The translations under genes and the position numbers were made by a program. The notes under the pieces were generated by a model. That model ran no database searches and had not been told where the DNA came from. It saw only the letters and a program-made list of their open reading frames with translations. This document shows, piece by piece, positions 17,285 to 25,283 of a DNA stretch of 64,000 bases. Positions within the stretch are counted from its first letter, which is position 1, and each line of letters opens with the position of its first letter. Source of the DNA: Pseudomonas sp. S06B 330. GTDB taxonomy: Bacteria > Pseudomonadota > Gammaproteobacteria > Pseudomonadales > Pseudomonadaceae. The stretch lies in assembly GCF_002845275.2 (NCBI RefSeq), contig NZ_CP088149.1, positions 2,972,501-3,036,500 of the forward strand, in the 5' to 3' direction.

Positions 17285-18655
17285 GTGAACTTCACTGATC
17301 AAACCTTCGATACGATTCTGAACGCACTGCATGACGGCGTTTACATCACGGATGGGGCAGGGATTACCGTTAAGGTAAACAGCGCGTACGAGCGTCTGAC
17401 TGGACTGCAGAGCGAACAGCTCATTGGACGCAGCATGCACGACTTGGTACGCGACGGAGTCGTTTCGCAATCCGCATCCTTACGCGTACTTCAGCAAGGC
17501 GCTCCGGTTTCCGTTATGCAGAGCCTCAGTGACGGTAAGAAGCTGCTGGTGAGCGCAACACCTATTTTCCAGGATCGCCGCATCAGTTACGTCGTCAGCG
17601 CCGTACGTGACATGACCGAGCTTCTACGCATGAAGCATGAAAGGGATGAGCTCGCTGGGCTCAAGAAGCTGCGTCACAGTACAGCACAGTTGCATGCTGG
17701 CAAGTATGAAAAACTGGCTCAGTCTTCGCTGGTCTTTGACCAGGCACAAACAGGCCCGCTTTTCGCACAGGCACGACGTGTAGCAGGCAGTGACGTGAAG
17801 GTGCTGCTGTTAGGGGAAACCGGTGTCGGCAAAAGCCTCGTCGCTCAGTACATCCACAATGCTAGCGCTCGAGCCAAGGAGCCTTTCATACCGCTCAACT
17901 GCGGAGCAATGCCAGAAAATCTGATCGAGGCGGAGTTGTTTGGCTACGCGCCCGGGGCGTTTACTGGCGCAGCGGCCAAAGGGAAGCGAGGGCTCCTAGA
18001 GCTGGCGAATCACGGAACGTTGTTCCTTGACGAAATTGGCGATCTTCCGTTGTCACTTCAGGTCAAGCTTCTGAAGGTTATCGAGGAGAAGCGGTTCATA
18101 CCAGTGGGTGGGCTTGAACTGCGCGAAGTAGATATCCGAATCATAAGCGCCACCCACCATGACTTGCGACAGAGAGTAGGGCAGGGGTTGTTCCGTGCTG
18201 ACCTGTACTATCGACTGAACGTGGTGCCCATCCGCATTCCCGCGCTTCGCGAGCGCGCCGGAGAGATCACCACGCTATTGGAGCATTTCCTAAGGCAGTT
18301 CAACGAGCGCTATGAGCGCAACATGACTTGGGGGCTAGAGACCCTAGACCTGCTCTGTGAGTATGCATGGCCTGGGAATATTCGCGAATTGATCAACCTG
18401 GTCGAGCGTTTGGTAGTTATCTGCGAAAGTGACACGATCGAGGCGTTGGATCTCCCTGAGGAAATCCTTAATCTTCACGATGATCGCTTAAATCAAAATC
18501 GCCTGCCGCTGCGCAAGGTTCTAGAAAACGCAGAGCGGAGCGCGATCCTTTCAGCAATGCGCGTCCACAAGACCACGCGCCTAGCAGCCAAGGCGCTGGG
18601 GGTAAGCCAGGCAACCATCGTCCAGAAGATGAAGCGCTGGGAGAGATCTGATTAG
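17285..18655 (+). CDS. PAS-domain sigma-54-dependent transcriptional activator
   Basis: 456 aa from GTG 17285; a TTG at 17264 is the alternative, and neither has a clear ribosome site. Domains: a PAS sensor (about 5-110), a short linker helix, the AAA+ domain with Walker A GETGVGKS (177-184), the sigma-54-contacting loop GAFTGA (224-229) and Walker B LFLDEI (246-251), then a Fis-type helix-turn-helix at the C-terminus (LAAKALGVSQATIVQKMKR). It is a complete bacterial enhancer-binding protein. Its likely target is the sigma-54 promoter at 18761-18777 in front of the iron alcohol dehydrogenase. The inducing signal is unknown. Confidence 0.9.
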   Translation: MNFTDQTFDTILNALHDGVYITDGAGITVKVNSAYERLTGLQSEQLIGRSMHDLVRDGVVSQSASLRVLQQGAPVSVMQSLSDGKKLLVSATPIFQDRRISYVVSAVRDMTELLRMKHERDELAGLKKLRHSTAQLHAGKYEKLAQSSLVFDQAQTGPLFAQARRVAGSDVKVLLLGETGVGKSLVAQYIHNASARAKEPFIPLNCGAMPENLIEAELFGYAPGAFTGAAAKGKRGLLELANHGTLFLDEIGDLPLSLQVKLLKVIEEKRFIPVGGLELREVDIRIISATHHDLRQRVGQGLFRADLYYRLNVVPIRIPALRERAGEITTLLEHFLRQFNERYERNMTWGLETLDLLCEYAWPGNIRELINLVERLVVICESDTIEALDLPEEILNLHDDRLNQNRLPLRKVLENAERSAILSAMRVHKTTRLAAKALGVSQATIVQKMKRWERSD

Positions 18656-18662
18656 GTTTCTG

Positions 18663-18683
18663 ATCGGAAGCCGTTTTTCCGAT
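18663..18683. promoter_or_regulatory. Inverted repeat, candidate enhancer site for the sigma-54 activator
   Basis: ATCGGAA (18663-18669) and TTCCGAT (18677-18683) are perfect 7-base inverted arms with a 7-base spacer, about 80 bases upstream of the -24 element. The spacing suits an upstream activator site. It also sits 8 bases after the activator stop and could instead be a weak terminator. Confidence 0.45.
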
Positions 18684-18760
18684 TGAAATCGTGATCGCCA
18701 TCCGTGTCGGAGGCTAACAAGAACGAGGCAAAGCCCAGCAAACACAGGCCTTCCAAGAAT

Positions 18761-18777
18761 TTGGCACATGTTTTGTT
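18761..18777 (+). promoter_or_regulatory. Sigma-54 promoter of the iron alcohol dehydrogenase gene
   Basis: TTGGCACATGTTTTGTT matches the -24/-12 consensus (TGGCAC, then TTGC) except GT for GC at -12, with the required 10-base gap between the GG and GT dinucleotides. Transcription would begin near 18788, about 30 bases before the ATG. Confidence 0.7.
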
Positions 18778-18817
18778 ATCTGGTGGTTCATCTCAAATAA
18801 AAAACGAGGATGAGCCG

Positions 18818-19966
18818 ATGAGTGTTTCTGCCTTTCAAATCGCCAATAAACTCCTGACCGGCTCCAGCGCGGTTGAACAGCTGGACGCTGAGTTGACCCG
18901 GCTGAAGGTTAATAATCCATTAATCGTTACTGATGCGATCCTGGTCAAATCGGGCACAGTTGACCTCGCCTTGGCCCACCTGGGTGGCCGCCGTTATGGC
19001 CTCTATGACCAAGTTCAACCAGAGCCTGAAATCAGTTTGGTCGAAGATTGTACCCGCGCCTTTCGCGAGGGTGGCCATGATGGCCTCATTGGGCTGGGCG
19101 GTGGAAGTGTGATCGACATCGCGAAAGGTGTCGCGGCCTTCGCGGGACATGATGGCACGCTGGCCGAGTTGTTCGGCGTCGATCAAGTAAGCCGCAAGGG
19201 GCCTCCACTGGTCGCGATTCCTACTACAGCAGGCACAGGTTCGGAGGTCACGAACGTGGCAATCTTCTCCGACAAAAAAGCGCAGCTCAAGAAAGGCATT
19301 GTGAGCAACTACCTGCTGCCTGATGTTGCTCTCGTGAGTCCAGTTATGACGCGCACTTGCCCACGTAGCGTAACCGCTGCCAGCGGTGTCGATGCGCTTG
19401 TGCATGCGATCGAAGCGTACCTTTCGATCAATCGCTCGCCGATCACCGATGCCATTGCTCTTGGAGCCATCAAGGTAATTGCTCGCGCTTTGCCTAAAGC
19501 GTATGCCAACCCCGATGATCTTGTTGCTCGGGAAGACATGGCTACGGCGAGTCTGATGGGCGGCATGGCGTTTGGAAACGCAGGCGTGGGGGCAGTACAT
19601 GCGCTGGCCTATCCGCTGGGCGGGCGCTTCAACATAGCACACGGCGTTAGCAACGCTTTGCTGCTGCCCTATGTAATGCGCTGGAACAAGCTTGCCTGTG
19701 CAGAGCGGCTTCGCGACGTCGCTCAGGCAATGGGCGTGAATATCGCCGGTTTAAGCGATAGCCAGGCTGCAGACGCCAGTGTCGATGCGATGGCTGAACT
19801 GTGTGCTGCGGTAGACATTCCTAGCGGCCTTCGTACTTTCAACGTTCCGGAGGACGCTTTGGCACCGATGGCCGAGGAGGCCAGCAAGATTGACCGGTTG
19901 ATGCGTAATAACCCCCGCAAGCTCACGCCTGCAGATATCGAGGCGATCTACCGGGCTGCCTGGTAA
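18818..19966 (+). CDS. Iron-containing (group III) alcohol dehydrogenase
   Basis: 382 aa from the ATG at 18818, preceded by GAGGATGA; the longer reading from 18704 would put the sigma-54 promoter inside the gene. NAD-binding Gly-rich turn GLGGGSVIDIAK (92-103), IPTTAGTGSEVT (134-145), and the metal ligands Asp192 and His196 in VDALVHAIEA plus the two His of VHALAYPLGGRFNIAHGV. It interconverts a primary alcohol or diol and its aldehyde. The dedicated PAS/sigma-54 activator upstream suggests induction by its alcohol or by redox state. The substrate is unknown. Confidence 0.9.
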   Translation: MSVSAFQIANKLLTGSSAVEQLDAELTRLKVNNPLIVTDAILVKSGTVDLALAHLGGRRYGLYDQVQPEPEISLVEDCTRAFREGGHDGLIGLGGGSVIDIAKGVAAFAGHDGTLAELFGVDQVSRKGPPLVAIPTTAGTGSEVTNVAIFSDKKAQLKKGIVSNYLLPDVALVSPVMTRTCPRSVTAASGVDALVHAIEAYLSINRSPITDAIALGAIKVIARALPKAYANPDDLVAREDMATASLMGGMAFGNAGVGAVHALAYPLGGRFNIAHGVSNALLLPYVMRWNKLACAERLRDVAQAMGVNIAGLSDSQAADASVDAMAELCAAVDIPSGLRTFNVPEDALAPMAEEASKIDRLMRNNPRKLTPADIEAIYRAAW

Positions 19967-20051
19967 CTACCTGATAAATCTGGCCCCCGGAAGTGGGCGC
20001 CATGAACCTTTAATTAAAGCCAACTTGAATGCTTTAATAAAGTATGCAACC

Positions 20052-20080
20052 TTGACAGGATTTATCACCCATCTACAAAT
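20052..20080 (+). promoter_or_regulatory. Sigma-70-type promoter in front of the lactonase-like gene
   Basis: TTGACA (20052-20057) is followed after 16-17 bases by TACAAA/ACAAAT. This is about 110 bases before the start codon in an AT-rich leader. Confidence 0.45.
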
Positions 20081-20187
20081 AAAATTCTCGAACAGCTCAA
20101 TATGTAGTGTGACAGAACGAGTCGAGCTGAAATATATCGGTGCCTGAAATTTTAAGGCTAACCATCATGACTTAAAGGGCTATTGCT

Positions 20188-20997
20188 GTGGAAGAAGTTA
20201 AACTATATGCAATGACGTGTGGCTGGATCACTATGCCTTATGGTTTCTTTATGGCTGGTGAAGCAGGGGATCTAGCAATTCCAGTACCGTGCTATTTAAT
20301 CGAACATCCTAAAGGTACTGTTTTGTTTGACACTGGGCTCGAGTTGTCTTTGCAATCGGAAGATCCAGAAGTGGTAAAAAAATCACTCGGGGTTTTTGCT
20401 GATTTAACTACGGTTAATTTTGTACCTGGTGAGGATGTAGCTAAACGCTTGGAAGCTTTCGGTGTCGATCCATTGAAAATTAATTTCATCATTAATTCTC
20501 ATCTACATTTCGATCATTGCGGTGGTAATGCTTGCATCCCTAATGCACGATTAGTTATTCAAAAGCGTGAGTGGGAAGCTGCTAAAAATGAAGAAAACAT
20601 TAAAAATGAAATTTATGCGCCTCGCCACTATGACTTAGGTCACGACCGCCTTGAAATTGATGGCGAACATGATCTTTTTGGTGATGGCTCGATTGTACTA
20701 ATTCCTAGTTTTGGACACACGCCCGGGCACCAGTCACTTAAAGTCAAAGTAGATGGTGTAGATGTCGTAATTACCGCAGATGCTTGCTACTTAAAGGCTT
20801 CTCTTGAAAAAATGACTCTTCCCGATGCAATGGTGGTGAATGATGCTCAAGGAATGCTTAATAACTTTAATTTGTTTAAGCAGCTCAAGTCTAAAGGGGC
20901 ATTTGTACTCTATGGCCATGATCCAGAGCAGTCGAAATTACTTACAGATGGGTCAATTCGCAGAATTAACTCAGAGGCACTAGCTAGACTGCAATGA
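20188..20997 (+). CDS. Metallo-beta-lactamase-fold hydrolase, N-acyl-homoserine-lactonase-like
   Basis: 269 aa from GTG 20188, with AAAGGG 8-9 bases upstream. The zinc motif SHLHFDHCGG gives His105, His107, Asp109 and His110. Further ligands are His177 (GHTPGH) and Asp198 (ITADAC). The N-terminus (EEVKLYAMTCGWI) and the LIPSFGHTPGHQSLKV segment resemble the AttM/AiiA group of quorum-quenching lactonases. No signal peptide, so it is cytoplasmic. Codon use is strikingly AT-rich compared with neighbours, marking recent acquisition. Lactonase activity on homoserine lactones is inference; other lactones are possible. Confidence 0.8.
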   Translation: MEEVKLYAMTCGWITMPYGFFMAGEAGDLAIPVPCYLIEHPKGTVLFDTGLELSLQSEDPEVVKKSLGVFADLTTVNFVPGEDVAKRLEAFGVDPLKINFIINSHLHFDHCGGNACIPNARLVIQKREWEAAKNEENIKNEIYAPRHYDLGHDRLEIDGEHDLFGDGSIVLIPSFGHTPGHQSLKVKVDGVDVVITADACYLKASLEKMTLPDAMVVNDAQGMLNNFNLFKQLKSKGAFVLYGHDPEQSKLLTDGSIRRINSEALARLQ

Positions 20998-21058
20998 AAT
21001 TTGTGAATCATTATGAAATGGTTCGCGCTTAAAGTGCTTGAGTATTCAAGTAAACTTA

Positions 21059-21082
21059 AAAACCTGTTTTATCGCAGGTTTT
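21059..21082 (+). terminator. Terminator after the lactonase-like gene
   Basis: AAAACCTG (21059-21066) and CAGGTTTT (21075-21082) form an 8-bp stem with an 8-base loop ending in a T-run. It lies 62 bases after the stop. Confidence 0.65.
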
Positions 21083-21119
21083 GCCAGATGTTTAACGTAA
21101 AAAATAATAAGGACTAATT

Positions 21120-21671
21120 ATGAAATCTGTATTGAAGGCATCTTTGTTTTTGGCTGCAGGGATTGCAACATCCCAAGTTTTTGCAGCGTCTACTCAAACT
21201 GATTTGCCAGATAGCTGTGCAAAAGATGCGAAGGGCAATTATAGCCAGGAATTTGATGTTCCATGTAAAGCTTTGGACAGATTCTTAACAACATTCAACG
21301 CTAAAAATGAATTGGCTTGGGCTAAGACATTGAACTACCCACACGTGCGCATGTCTGGCAACCAAGTCACTGTTTGGCAAACACCTGAAGCTTATGCAAA
21401 AGACCAAAACTTGCAACAGCTATCCAAAGCAATTGGATGGGAAAATACACGTTGGAATTACCGATATGTTGTTCAGTCCGGTAGTGATGGGAAGGGAAGT
21501 GCAAACAAGTATCATGTGGCCCTTTCATTTACACGCCTGGACAAAGCTGGAAAACCTATCCCAGGTCATACCTTTGACTCGTTCTATATTATTACAAATG
21601 TAGATGGCCATTGGGGCGCTCAATTCAGATCAAGCATGGCTGGTTCATTGCATGGGAAATCGGCTTATTGA
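21120..21671 (+). CDS. Secreted protein of unknown function (possible NTF2/SnoaL-like fold)
   Basis: 183 aa. A signal peptide (MKSVLKASLFLAAGIATSQVFA) is followed by a mature domain of about 160 residues. It has two cysteines positioned to pair (LPDSCAKDAKGNYSQEFDVPC) and an aromatic-rich pattern (NARWNYRYVVQSG-like, KYHVALSFTRLDKAGKPI, FDSFYIITNVDGHWGAQFRSSM). That reads like an NTF2/SnoaL alpha-beta barrel, though I cannot place it firmly. AAGGA is 6-10 bases before the ATG. It shares the AT-rich composition of the lactonase-like gene and lies between two terminators, so it is its own transcription unit. Confidence 0.7.
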   Translation: MKSVLKASLFLAAGIATSQVFAASTQTDLPDSCAKDAKGNYSQEFDVPCKALDRFLTTFNAKNELAWAKTLNYPHVRMSGNQVTVWQTPEAYAKDQNLQQLSKAIGWENTRWNYRYVVQSGSDGKGSANKYHVALSFTRLDKAGKPIPGHTFDSFYIITNVDGHWGAQFRSSMAGSLHGKSAY

Positions 21672-21702
21672 TGTGGTTGTAATAGTATAATATTCCTTAA
21701 AT

Positions 21703-21731
21703 AAAAGTTGGAGCTTCCAGCTCCAACTTTT
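21703..21731 (+). terminator. Strong rho-independent terminator
   Basis: A perfect 13-bp stem (AAAAGTTGGAGCT at 21703-21715 with its complement at 21719-21731), a 3-base loop and flanking A/T tracts. It can work in both directions. It marks the right edge of the AT-rich island. Confidence 0.85.
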
Positions 21732-22010
21732 AATGCGCCAGGTTCCACATGACTGCCATAAATCCCACATGCGCGCGGGCTATATTCGTCTCACTTCATT
21801 GAGTCTCCAAGCATTAGCACGTTCCAATTTTTGAGCTGAATAGTTTCTCAGGCTCTGCACCTAACATCGTGCACACTTTTCGATACATCAGAATTTAAGG
21901 CTTCATCAACCTGCATTCAGCGCCGAGCGCATAGCCATCCAAATCAAAATCCGGAAAGTCAGACGGGTATCCGGAGATGGCTGAAGCAGAGAAATAGGGT
22001 TAGGGATTCA
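21732..22010. other. Non-coding stretch at the junction of the AT-rich island
   Basis: About 280 bases without a supported gene, between the island terminator and the truncated SDR. Composition returns towards the GC-rich background. A deletion or insertion junction must lie here if the SDR remnant was once complete. Confidence 0.4.
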
Positions 22011-22205
22011 TCAAGTCTGAGAAGACTGCGAAGTTTCACCAAGACTGAATAGTTCGTTGCTGTGGGTCGCTTGGCGCGAGACCGCGAATAGCTGTACTAC
22101 GTCATCGCGCGCGAGCAGCTGTGAGCAAAGCGCAAGGCCAATGCCTTGGCTGGCCCCGCAGACAACGGCGTTTGCTGCCACACGTAGATCGGCGATCAGT
22201 GTCAT
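22011..22205 (-). pseudogene. Truncated SDR gene (N-terminal remnant)
   Basis: 64 codons. MTLIADLRVAANAVVCGASQ followed by GIGLALCSQLLARDDV contains the Rossmann motif GASQGIG and first helix of a CsgA-like SDR, then runs into unrelated sequence (NELFSLGETSQSSQT) and stops. A functional family member needs roughly 230-250 residues, so three quarters is missing. It is divergent from the chalcone-isomerase-like gene, as a full SDR often is in this lipid cluster. The break faces the AT-rich island, suggesting its 3' part was lost there. Confidence 0.65.
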
Positions 22206-22289
22206 CTAGCGCTCCCAGCAAGCGATTGCCGCGGTGTGGCCCCGGTTCAGACGAAATTCAGCTTCGCCATCGATAGTTATACGAAAAAC

Positions 22290-22313
22290 TGTACACTATA
22301 ATATACCTGTACA
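22290..22313. promoter_or_regulatory. LitR/MerR-type box in the divergent promoter (box C)
   Basis: TGTACA (22290-22295) and TGTACA (22308-22313) are separated by 12 bases that include TATAAT (22297-22302), a good -10 for the rightward genes. The same TRTACA-N12-TGTAYA geometry recurs twice at 28508 and 28559. Overlap with the -10 suggests repression in the dark. Confidence 0.65.
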
Positions 22314-22340
22314 GTATTTTGTCTTCCCGGTGTCTCGCAC

Positions 22341-22889
22341 ATGGCAAGCAGAACTTCAGCGCTCAGCCTATTCGCCTTGACCGTTCTAATGACGATGACG
22401 CAGCCCGCATCGTCAGACTGGCGGCCCTCGCTGTCAGGGGCGCGTTTGGCTGGCAGCGGCGACTTCACTTGGTTCGGCCTGCACCTTTATACCGCCCGCC
22501 TGTGGAACGCCGGTTCCACGTGGAGTTGGCACGAGCCGTTCGCCCTGGAGCTGATCTACCATCGGGCGTTGTCGCGGGACACGCTGGTGCAGGCCAGTGT
22601 GAATGAAATGCGCCGCCTGGCTGACAAACCAATAAGCGCAGAAACCTTGACGAGATGGTCACAATCGATGCGCGAAGCGTTTGTGGACGTGCGGCCTGGC
22701 ATGCGCATCACCGGGCTTTACCTGCCGGGCCGAGGTTGCCGCTTCTATGTCGATGGCCAATTGAGCCTTGAGGTCATCGACCCGGCTTTTTCCCGCGCGT
22801 TCTTCGCTATCTGGCTCGATCCCCGGGCCCGCGATGCGCAATTGCGCCAGCGCCTGCTCGGGCTGGCCGCGAGCGAGCGAGGAGACTGA
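22341..22889 (+). CDS. Chalcone-isomerase-like protein of the light/lipid cluster
   Basis: 182 aa. A hydrophobic leader (about residues 5-25, ending PASS) indicates export. The body has WFGLHLYTARLWNAG and FALELIYHRALSRDTLVQASVNEM, which match the bacterial chalcone-isomerase-like family. RPGMRITGLYLPGRGCRFYVDGQL follows, and FSRAFFAIWLDP near the end. Bacterial members bind lipids or fatty acids rather than flavonoids; the exact reaction is unknown. Its start lies about 32 bases after the predicted transcription start of box C, and it is followed 3 bases later by the DUF3833 gene. Confidence 0.8.
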   Translation: MASRTSALSLFALTVLMTMTQPASSDWRPSLSGARLAGSGDFTWFGLHLYTARLWNAGSTWSWHEPFALELIYHRALSRDTLVQASVNEMRRLADKPISAETLTRWSQSMREAFVDVRPGMRITGLYLPGRGCRFYVDGQLSLEVIDPAFSRAFFAIWLDPRARDAQLRQRLLGLAASERGD

Positions 22890-22892
22890 AAC

Positions 22893-23429
22893 ATGTACAA
22901 AGTGCTTTTGTTGATTGGCTGCCTGTTGCTGAGCAGTTGCGGAAACGTCGACGTGGCGCGTTACGCCGCAGAGCAGCCACGCCTGGACCTTGTAGCGTTT
23001 TTCTCTCGACCTGTGCATGCCTGGGGCATGTTCCAGAAGCGTTCGGGAGAGGTCGTCAAGCGCTTTGAAGTGCGTATCGACACCCGCCGTGAGGGTGAAC
23101 GACTGATCCTCGACGAGCACTTTCTGTACAGTGACGGTACGCGCCAGCAGAGAACCTGGACCCTAACCCCGGACGGCCCCAGTCGCTGGCGCGGTACCGC
23201 GGGTGACGTAATTGGCGAGGCCACCGGTGAAGTGGCGGGTAATGCGCTGCGCTGGCGCTACCGCCTGGACCTGCCTGTTGATGGGCAGCACTGGGAGGTG
23301 GACCTGGATGACTGGATGTACCTGATCGACGAAGACACTCTCATCAACCGCTCTAGCATGAGCAAACTCGGTGTGGAGGTTGGGCAGATAACCTTGTTCT
23401 TCCGCCGCTTGCCGGAGGGCACACAATGA
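22893..23429 (+). CDS. DUF3833 lipoprotein
   Basis: 178 aa. The lipoprotein signal ends in LLSSC (lipobox Cys16). The mature part shows the family pattern FFSRPVHAWGMFQKRSGEVVKRF, DEHFLYSDGTRQQRTWTL and the acidic DLDDWMYLIDEDTLINRSSMSKLG region. DUF3833 proteins are found with SDR, DUF1365, cyclopropane-fatty-acid-synthase-like and chalcone-isomerase-like proteins, and are thought to act in envelope lipid modification. It is coupled to the preceding gene (3-base gap) and should be under box C. The biochemical function is not known. Confidence 0.88.
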   Translation: MYKVLLLIGCLLLSSCGNVDVARYAAEQPRLDLVAFFSRPVHAWGMFQKRSGEVVKRFEVRIDTRREGERLILDEHFLYSDGTRQQRTWTLTPDGPSRWRGTAGDVIGEATGEVAGNALRWRYRLDLPVDGQHWEVDLDDWMYLIDEDTLINRSSMSKLGVEVGQITLFFRRLPEGTQ

Positions 23430-23704
23430 ACCTGAAGCAGCTGACCGAGTCGGAGTTGTGCGACGCGAACGGCGACATCCTGCGCCGGCGTTCGACCACC
23501 GAGTTGCGGCAATTGCTGGTCGATGTCGCCGCTCAGCGCCACGACGCGACCCGCACGGCGAGGGGCAACACCAAGGCCCAGATCGGCGCTAGCAACAAGC
23601 CTGTGCCGACGTCCCCCATCGGCAGATCAACGTCGGCGAGCCTGGCGCCGGCCAGATATGCCAGCGGGCCACTGAGCATGCCCACCAGCGCCGCCCGCCA
23701 GTAG
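23426..23704 (+). CDS. Possible coupled small ORF after DUF3833 (doubtful)
   Basis: 92 codons beginning at an ATG that overlaps the DUF3833 stop (ATGA), with GGAGGG 7 bases upstream, so translation is likely to start. The first 35 residues (MNLKQLTESELCDANGDILR onwards) look plausible. From 23533 the frame lies wholly opposite the DUF2878 gene and is low-complexity Arg/Ser/Ala. It may be a gene truncated by a rearrangement, or just a chance start. Confidence 0.25.
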   Translation: MNLKQLTESELCDANGDILRRRSTTELRQLLVDVAAQRHDATRTARGNTKAQIGASNKPVPTSPIGRSTSASLAPARYASGPLSMPTSAARQ

Positions 23705-24006
23705 GGGCGTCCTGTCCACGCTAGGCTATGGCGCAAGCCGCTGGCCAACACCAGCCACAGTAAGGCCAGCCACACAGGCAAGGGCCGCTGATCAAAGTCG
23801 AACACCCCCACAGCGCCCAACAGACTGTCCAGCAAGCACCCTGCAAGTGCCACGCGCAAAAGTGCGCGCACTTCGGCGTTACGCTCCTGACAAAAGCGCA
23901 GGTGCACAGCTAGACCAATCGGCACAATGAGCAAAAGCCATTGAACCTGTGCACCCAGGACGCATGCCCACCAGCCGACCTGAAGCCAAAGGGCATTGCC
24001 GATCAT
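23533..24006 (-). CDS. DUF2878 inner-membrane protein
   Basis: 157 aa from the ATG at 24004-24006, 17 bases after the stop of the cyclopropane-synthase-like gene; an in-frame TTG at 24021 is possible. About five hydrophobic segments (ALWLQVGWWACVLG, WLLLIVPIGLAVHL, VWLALLWLVLASGL, ALVGMLSGPLAYLAGARLA, LAPIWALVLPLAV). This is the usual form of the DUF2878 protein that closes the SDR/FAD/DUF1365/CFA operon in pseudomonads. Function is unknown. It is convergent with DUF3833. Confidence 0.82.
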   Translation of the reverse strand: MIGNALWLQVGWWACVLGAQVQWLLLIVPIGLAVHLRFCQERNAEVRALLRVALAGCLLDSLLGAVGVFDFDQRPLPVWLALLWLVLASGLRHSLAWTGRPYWRAALVGMLSGPLAYLAGARLADVDLPMGDVGTGLLLAPIWALVLPLAVRVASWR

Positions 24007-24023
24007 CCACCCGCGGCTCAATT

Positions 24024-25283
24024 TTACGTGCCCAGCAATGGCGCCCGGCGAGCCCGCGGCGTAGCCCAAAGCAACTGCGACACGCCGATCGCGCGCTCTT
24101 CAAAGCCACCTTGGCAGTAGCACAGGTAGAACTCCCACAAGCGCTGGAAGGTGTCGTCGTAGCCCAATTCCGTCAGTGCCGTCCGCGCTTGACGCAGGTT
24201 GTCATGCCAATGACGTAGGGTACGTGCGTAGTCCAGACCGAAGTCTTCGAGGTGTACCAGATTCAGCGCGGTCTGGCGGCTAGCGGTTTCGAGCATCACG
24301 CTCAGCGAAGGTAGCGCGCCTCCGGGGAAGATGTAGCGTTGAATGAAGTCCACCGAGCGGCGGGCCAGTGCGTAGCGCTGGTCGCGAATGGTGATGGCCT
24401 GCAACAGCATCAGGCCATCGTCTTTGAGCAACGACTCACACTGGCGAAAATAGGTGGGTAGATAGCGGTGTCCGACGGCCTCGATCATCTCGATCGATAC
24501 CAGTTTATCGAAGCGTCCACGCAGATCACGGTAGTCCTCGCGCAACACCGTAATGCGTTGCTCCATGCCCAGTGCCTTCACGCGTTGGCATGTGTATGCG
24601 TACTGCGCTTCGGAGAGCGTCGTGGTGGTAACTCGGCAGCCGTAGCGGGTAGCGGCATGGATGGCCAGGCTGCCCCAGCCGCTGCCAATCTCCAGAAGAT
24701 GTTCGTGGGGTTTGAGCTCAAGCTTCTGGCAGATGCGCTCGAGCTTGTTCAGCTGGGCTTCTTCAAGGGTCTGTTCGGCACAGTCGAACTGAGCGGCGGA
24801 GTACATCATCGTCGGGTCGAGCAATCGCTCGAACAGGGCGTTGCCCAGGTCGTAATGGGCGAGAATGTTGCGTCGAGCGCCTCGTCGGCTGTTCCGGTTG
24901 AGCCGGTGCAGCAAACGCAGGACCGGCCGTCCGAAGCGCGCCAGGCCTGCCTCCATGGCGTCGAGCACATCCAGGTTGGCAACGAACAGGCGGGTCACAG
25001 CCGCTAGGTCAGGACTGCGCCAATAGCCGTGGATATACGCTTCCCCAGCACCGATCGAGCCATTACCTGCGATCAGGTTCCAGGTCGCGTCGTCGAGGAT
25101 CTCCACCTCGGCTTGCAACTGACTCGCCGGGTCACCGAAGCTCCACTGCTGCCCCTTGCTGAGCACGCGTAAATGCCCTTGGCTCAACCGCCGTAACTGA
25201 GCGAGCACCGTGTTTCGGGTGAGGCCGCCCAGGAATGGGGTGATGCCTGTTGACTTGCTAACGCTCAGCGTGGGATTGGACAT
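24024..25283 (-). CDS. Cyclopropane-fatty-acyl-phospholipid-synthase-family methyltransferase
   Basis: 419 aa from the ATG at 25281-25283, preceded by GAGGA; a GTG 15 bases earlier is possible. A variable N-terminal part (about 1-110) is followed by the family hallmark AHYDLGNALFERLLDPTMMYSAAQF and the SAM-binding loop LEIGSGWGSLAIHAA. The C-terminus has FPGGALPSLSVM and the Tyr/Trp-rich end common to CFA synthases. In light-inducible LitR regulons this protein modifies unsaturated fatty acids of phospholipids; whether it makes cyclopropane or furan-type products cannot be read here. It overlaps the DUF1365 gene by 26 bases. Confidence 0.9.
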   Translation of the reverse strand: MSNPTLSVSKSTGITPFLGGLTRNTVLAQLRRLSQGHLRVLSKGQQWSFGDPASQLQAEVEILDDATWNLIAGNGSIGAGEAYIHGYWRSPDLAAVTRLFVANLDVLDAMEAGLARFGRPVLRLLHRLNRNSRRGARRNILAHYDLGNALFERLLDPTMMYSAAQFDCAEQTLEEAQLNKLERICQKLELKPHEHLLEIGSGWGSLAIHAATRYGCRVTTTTLSEAQYAYTCQRVKALGMEQRITVLREDYRDLRGRFDKLVSIEMIEAVGHRYLPTYFRQCESLLKDDGLMLLQAITIRDQRYALARRSVDFIQRYIFPGGALPSLSVMLETASRQTALNLVHLEDFGLDYARTLRHWHDNLRQARTALTELGYDDTFQRLWEFYLCYCQGGFEERAIGVSQLLWATPRARRAPLLGT

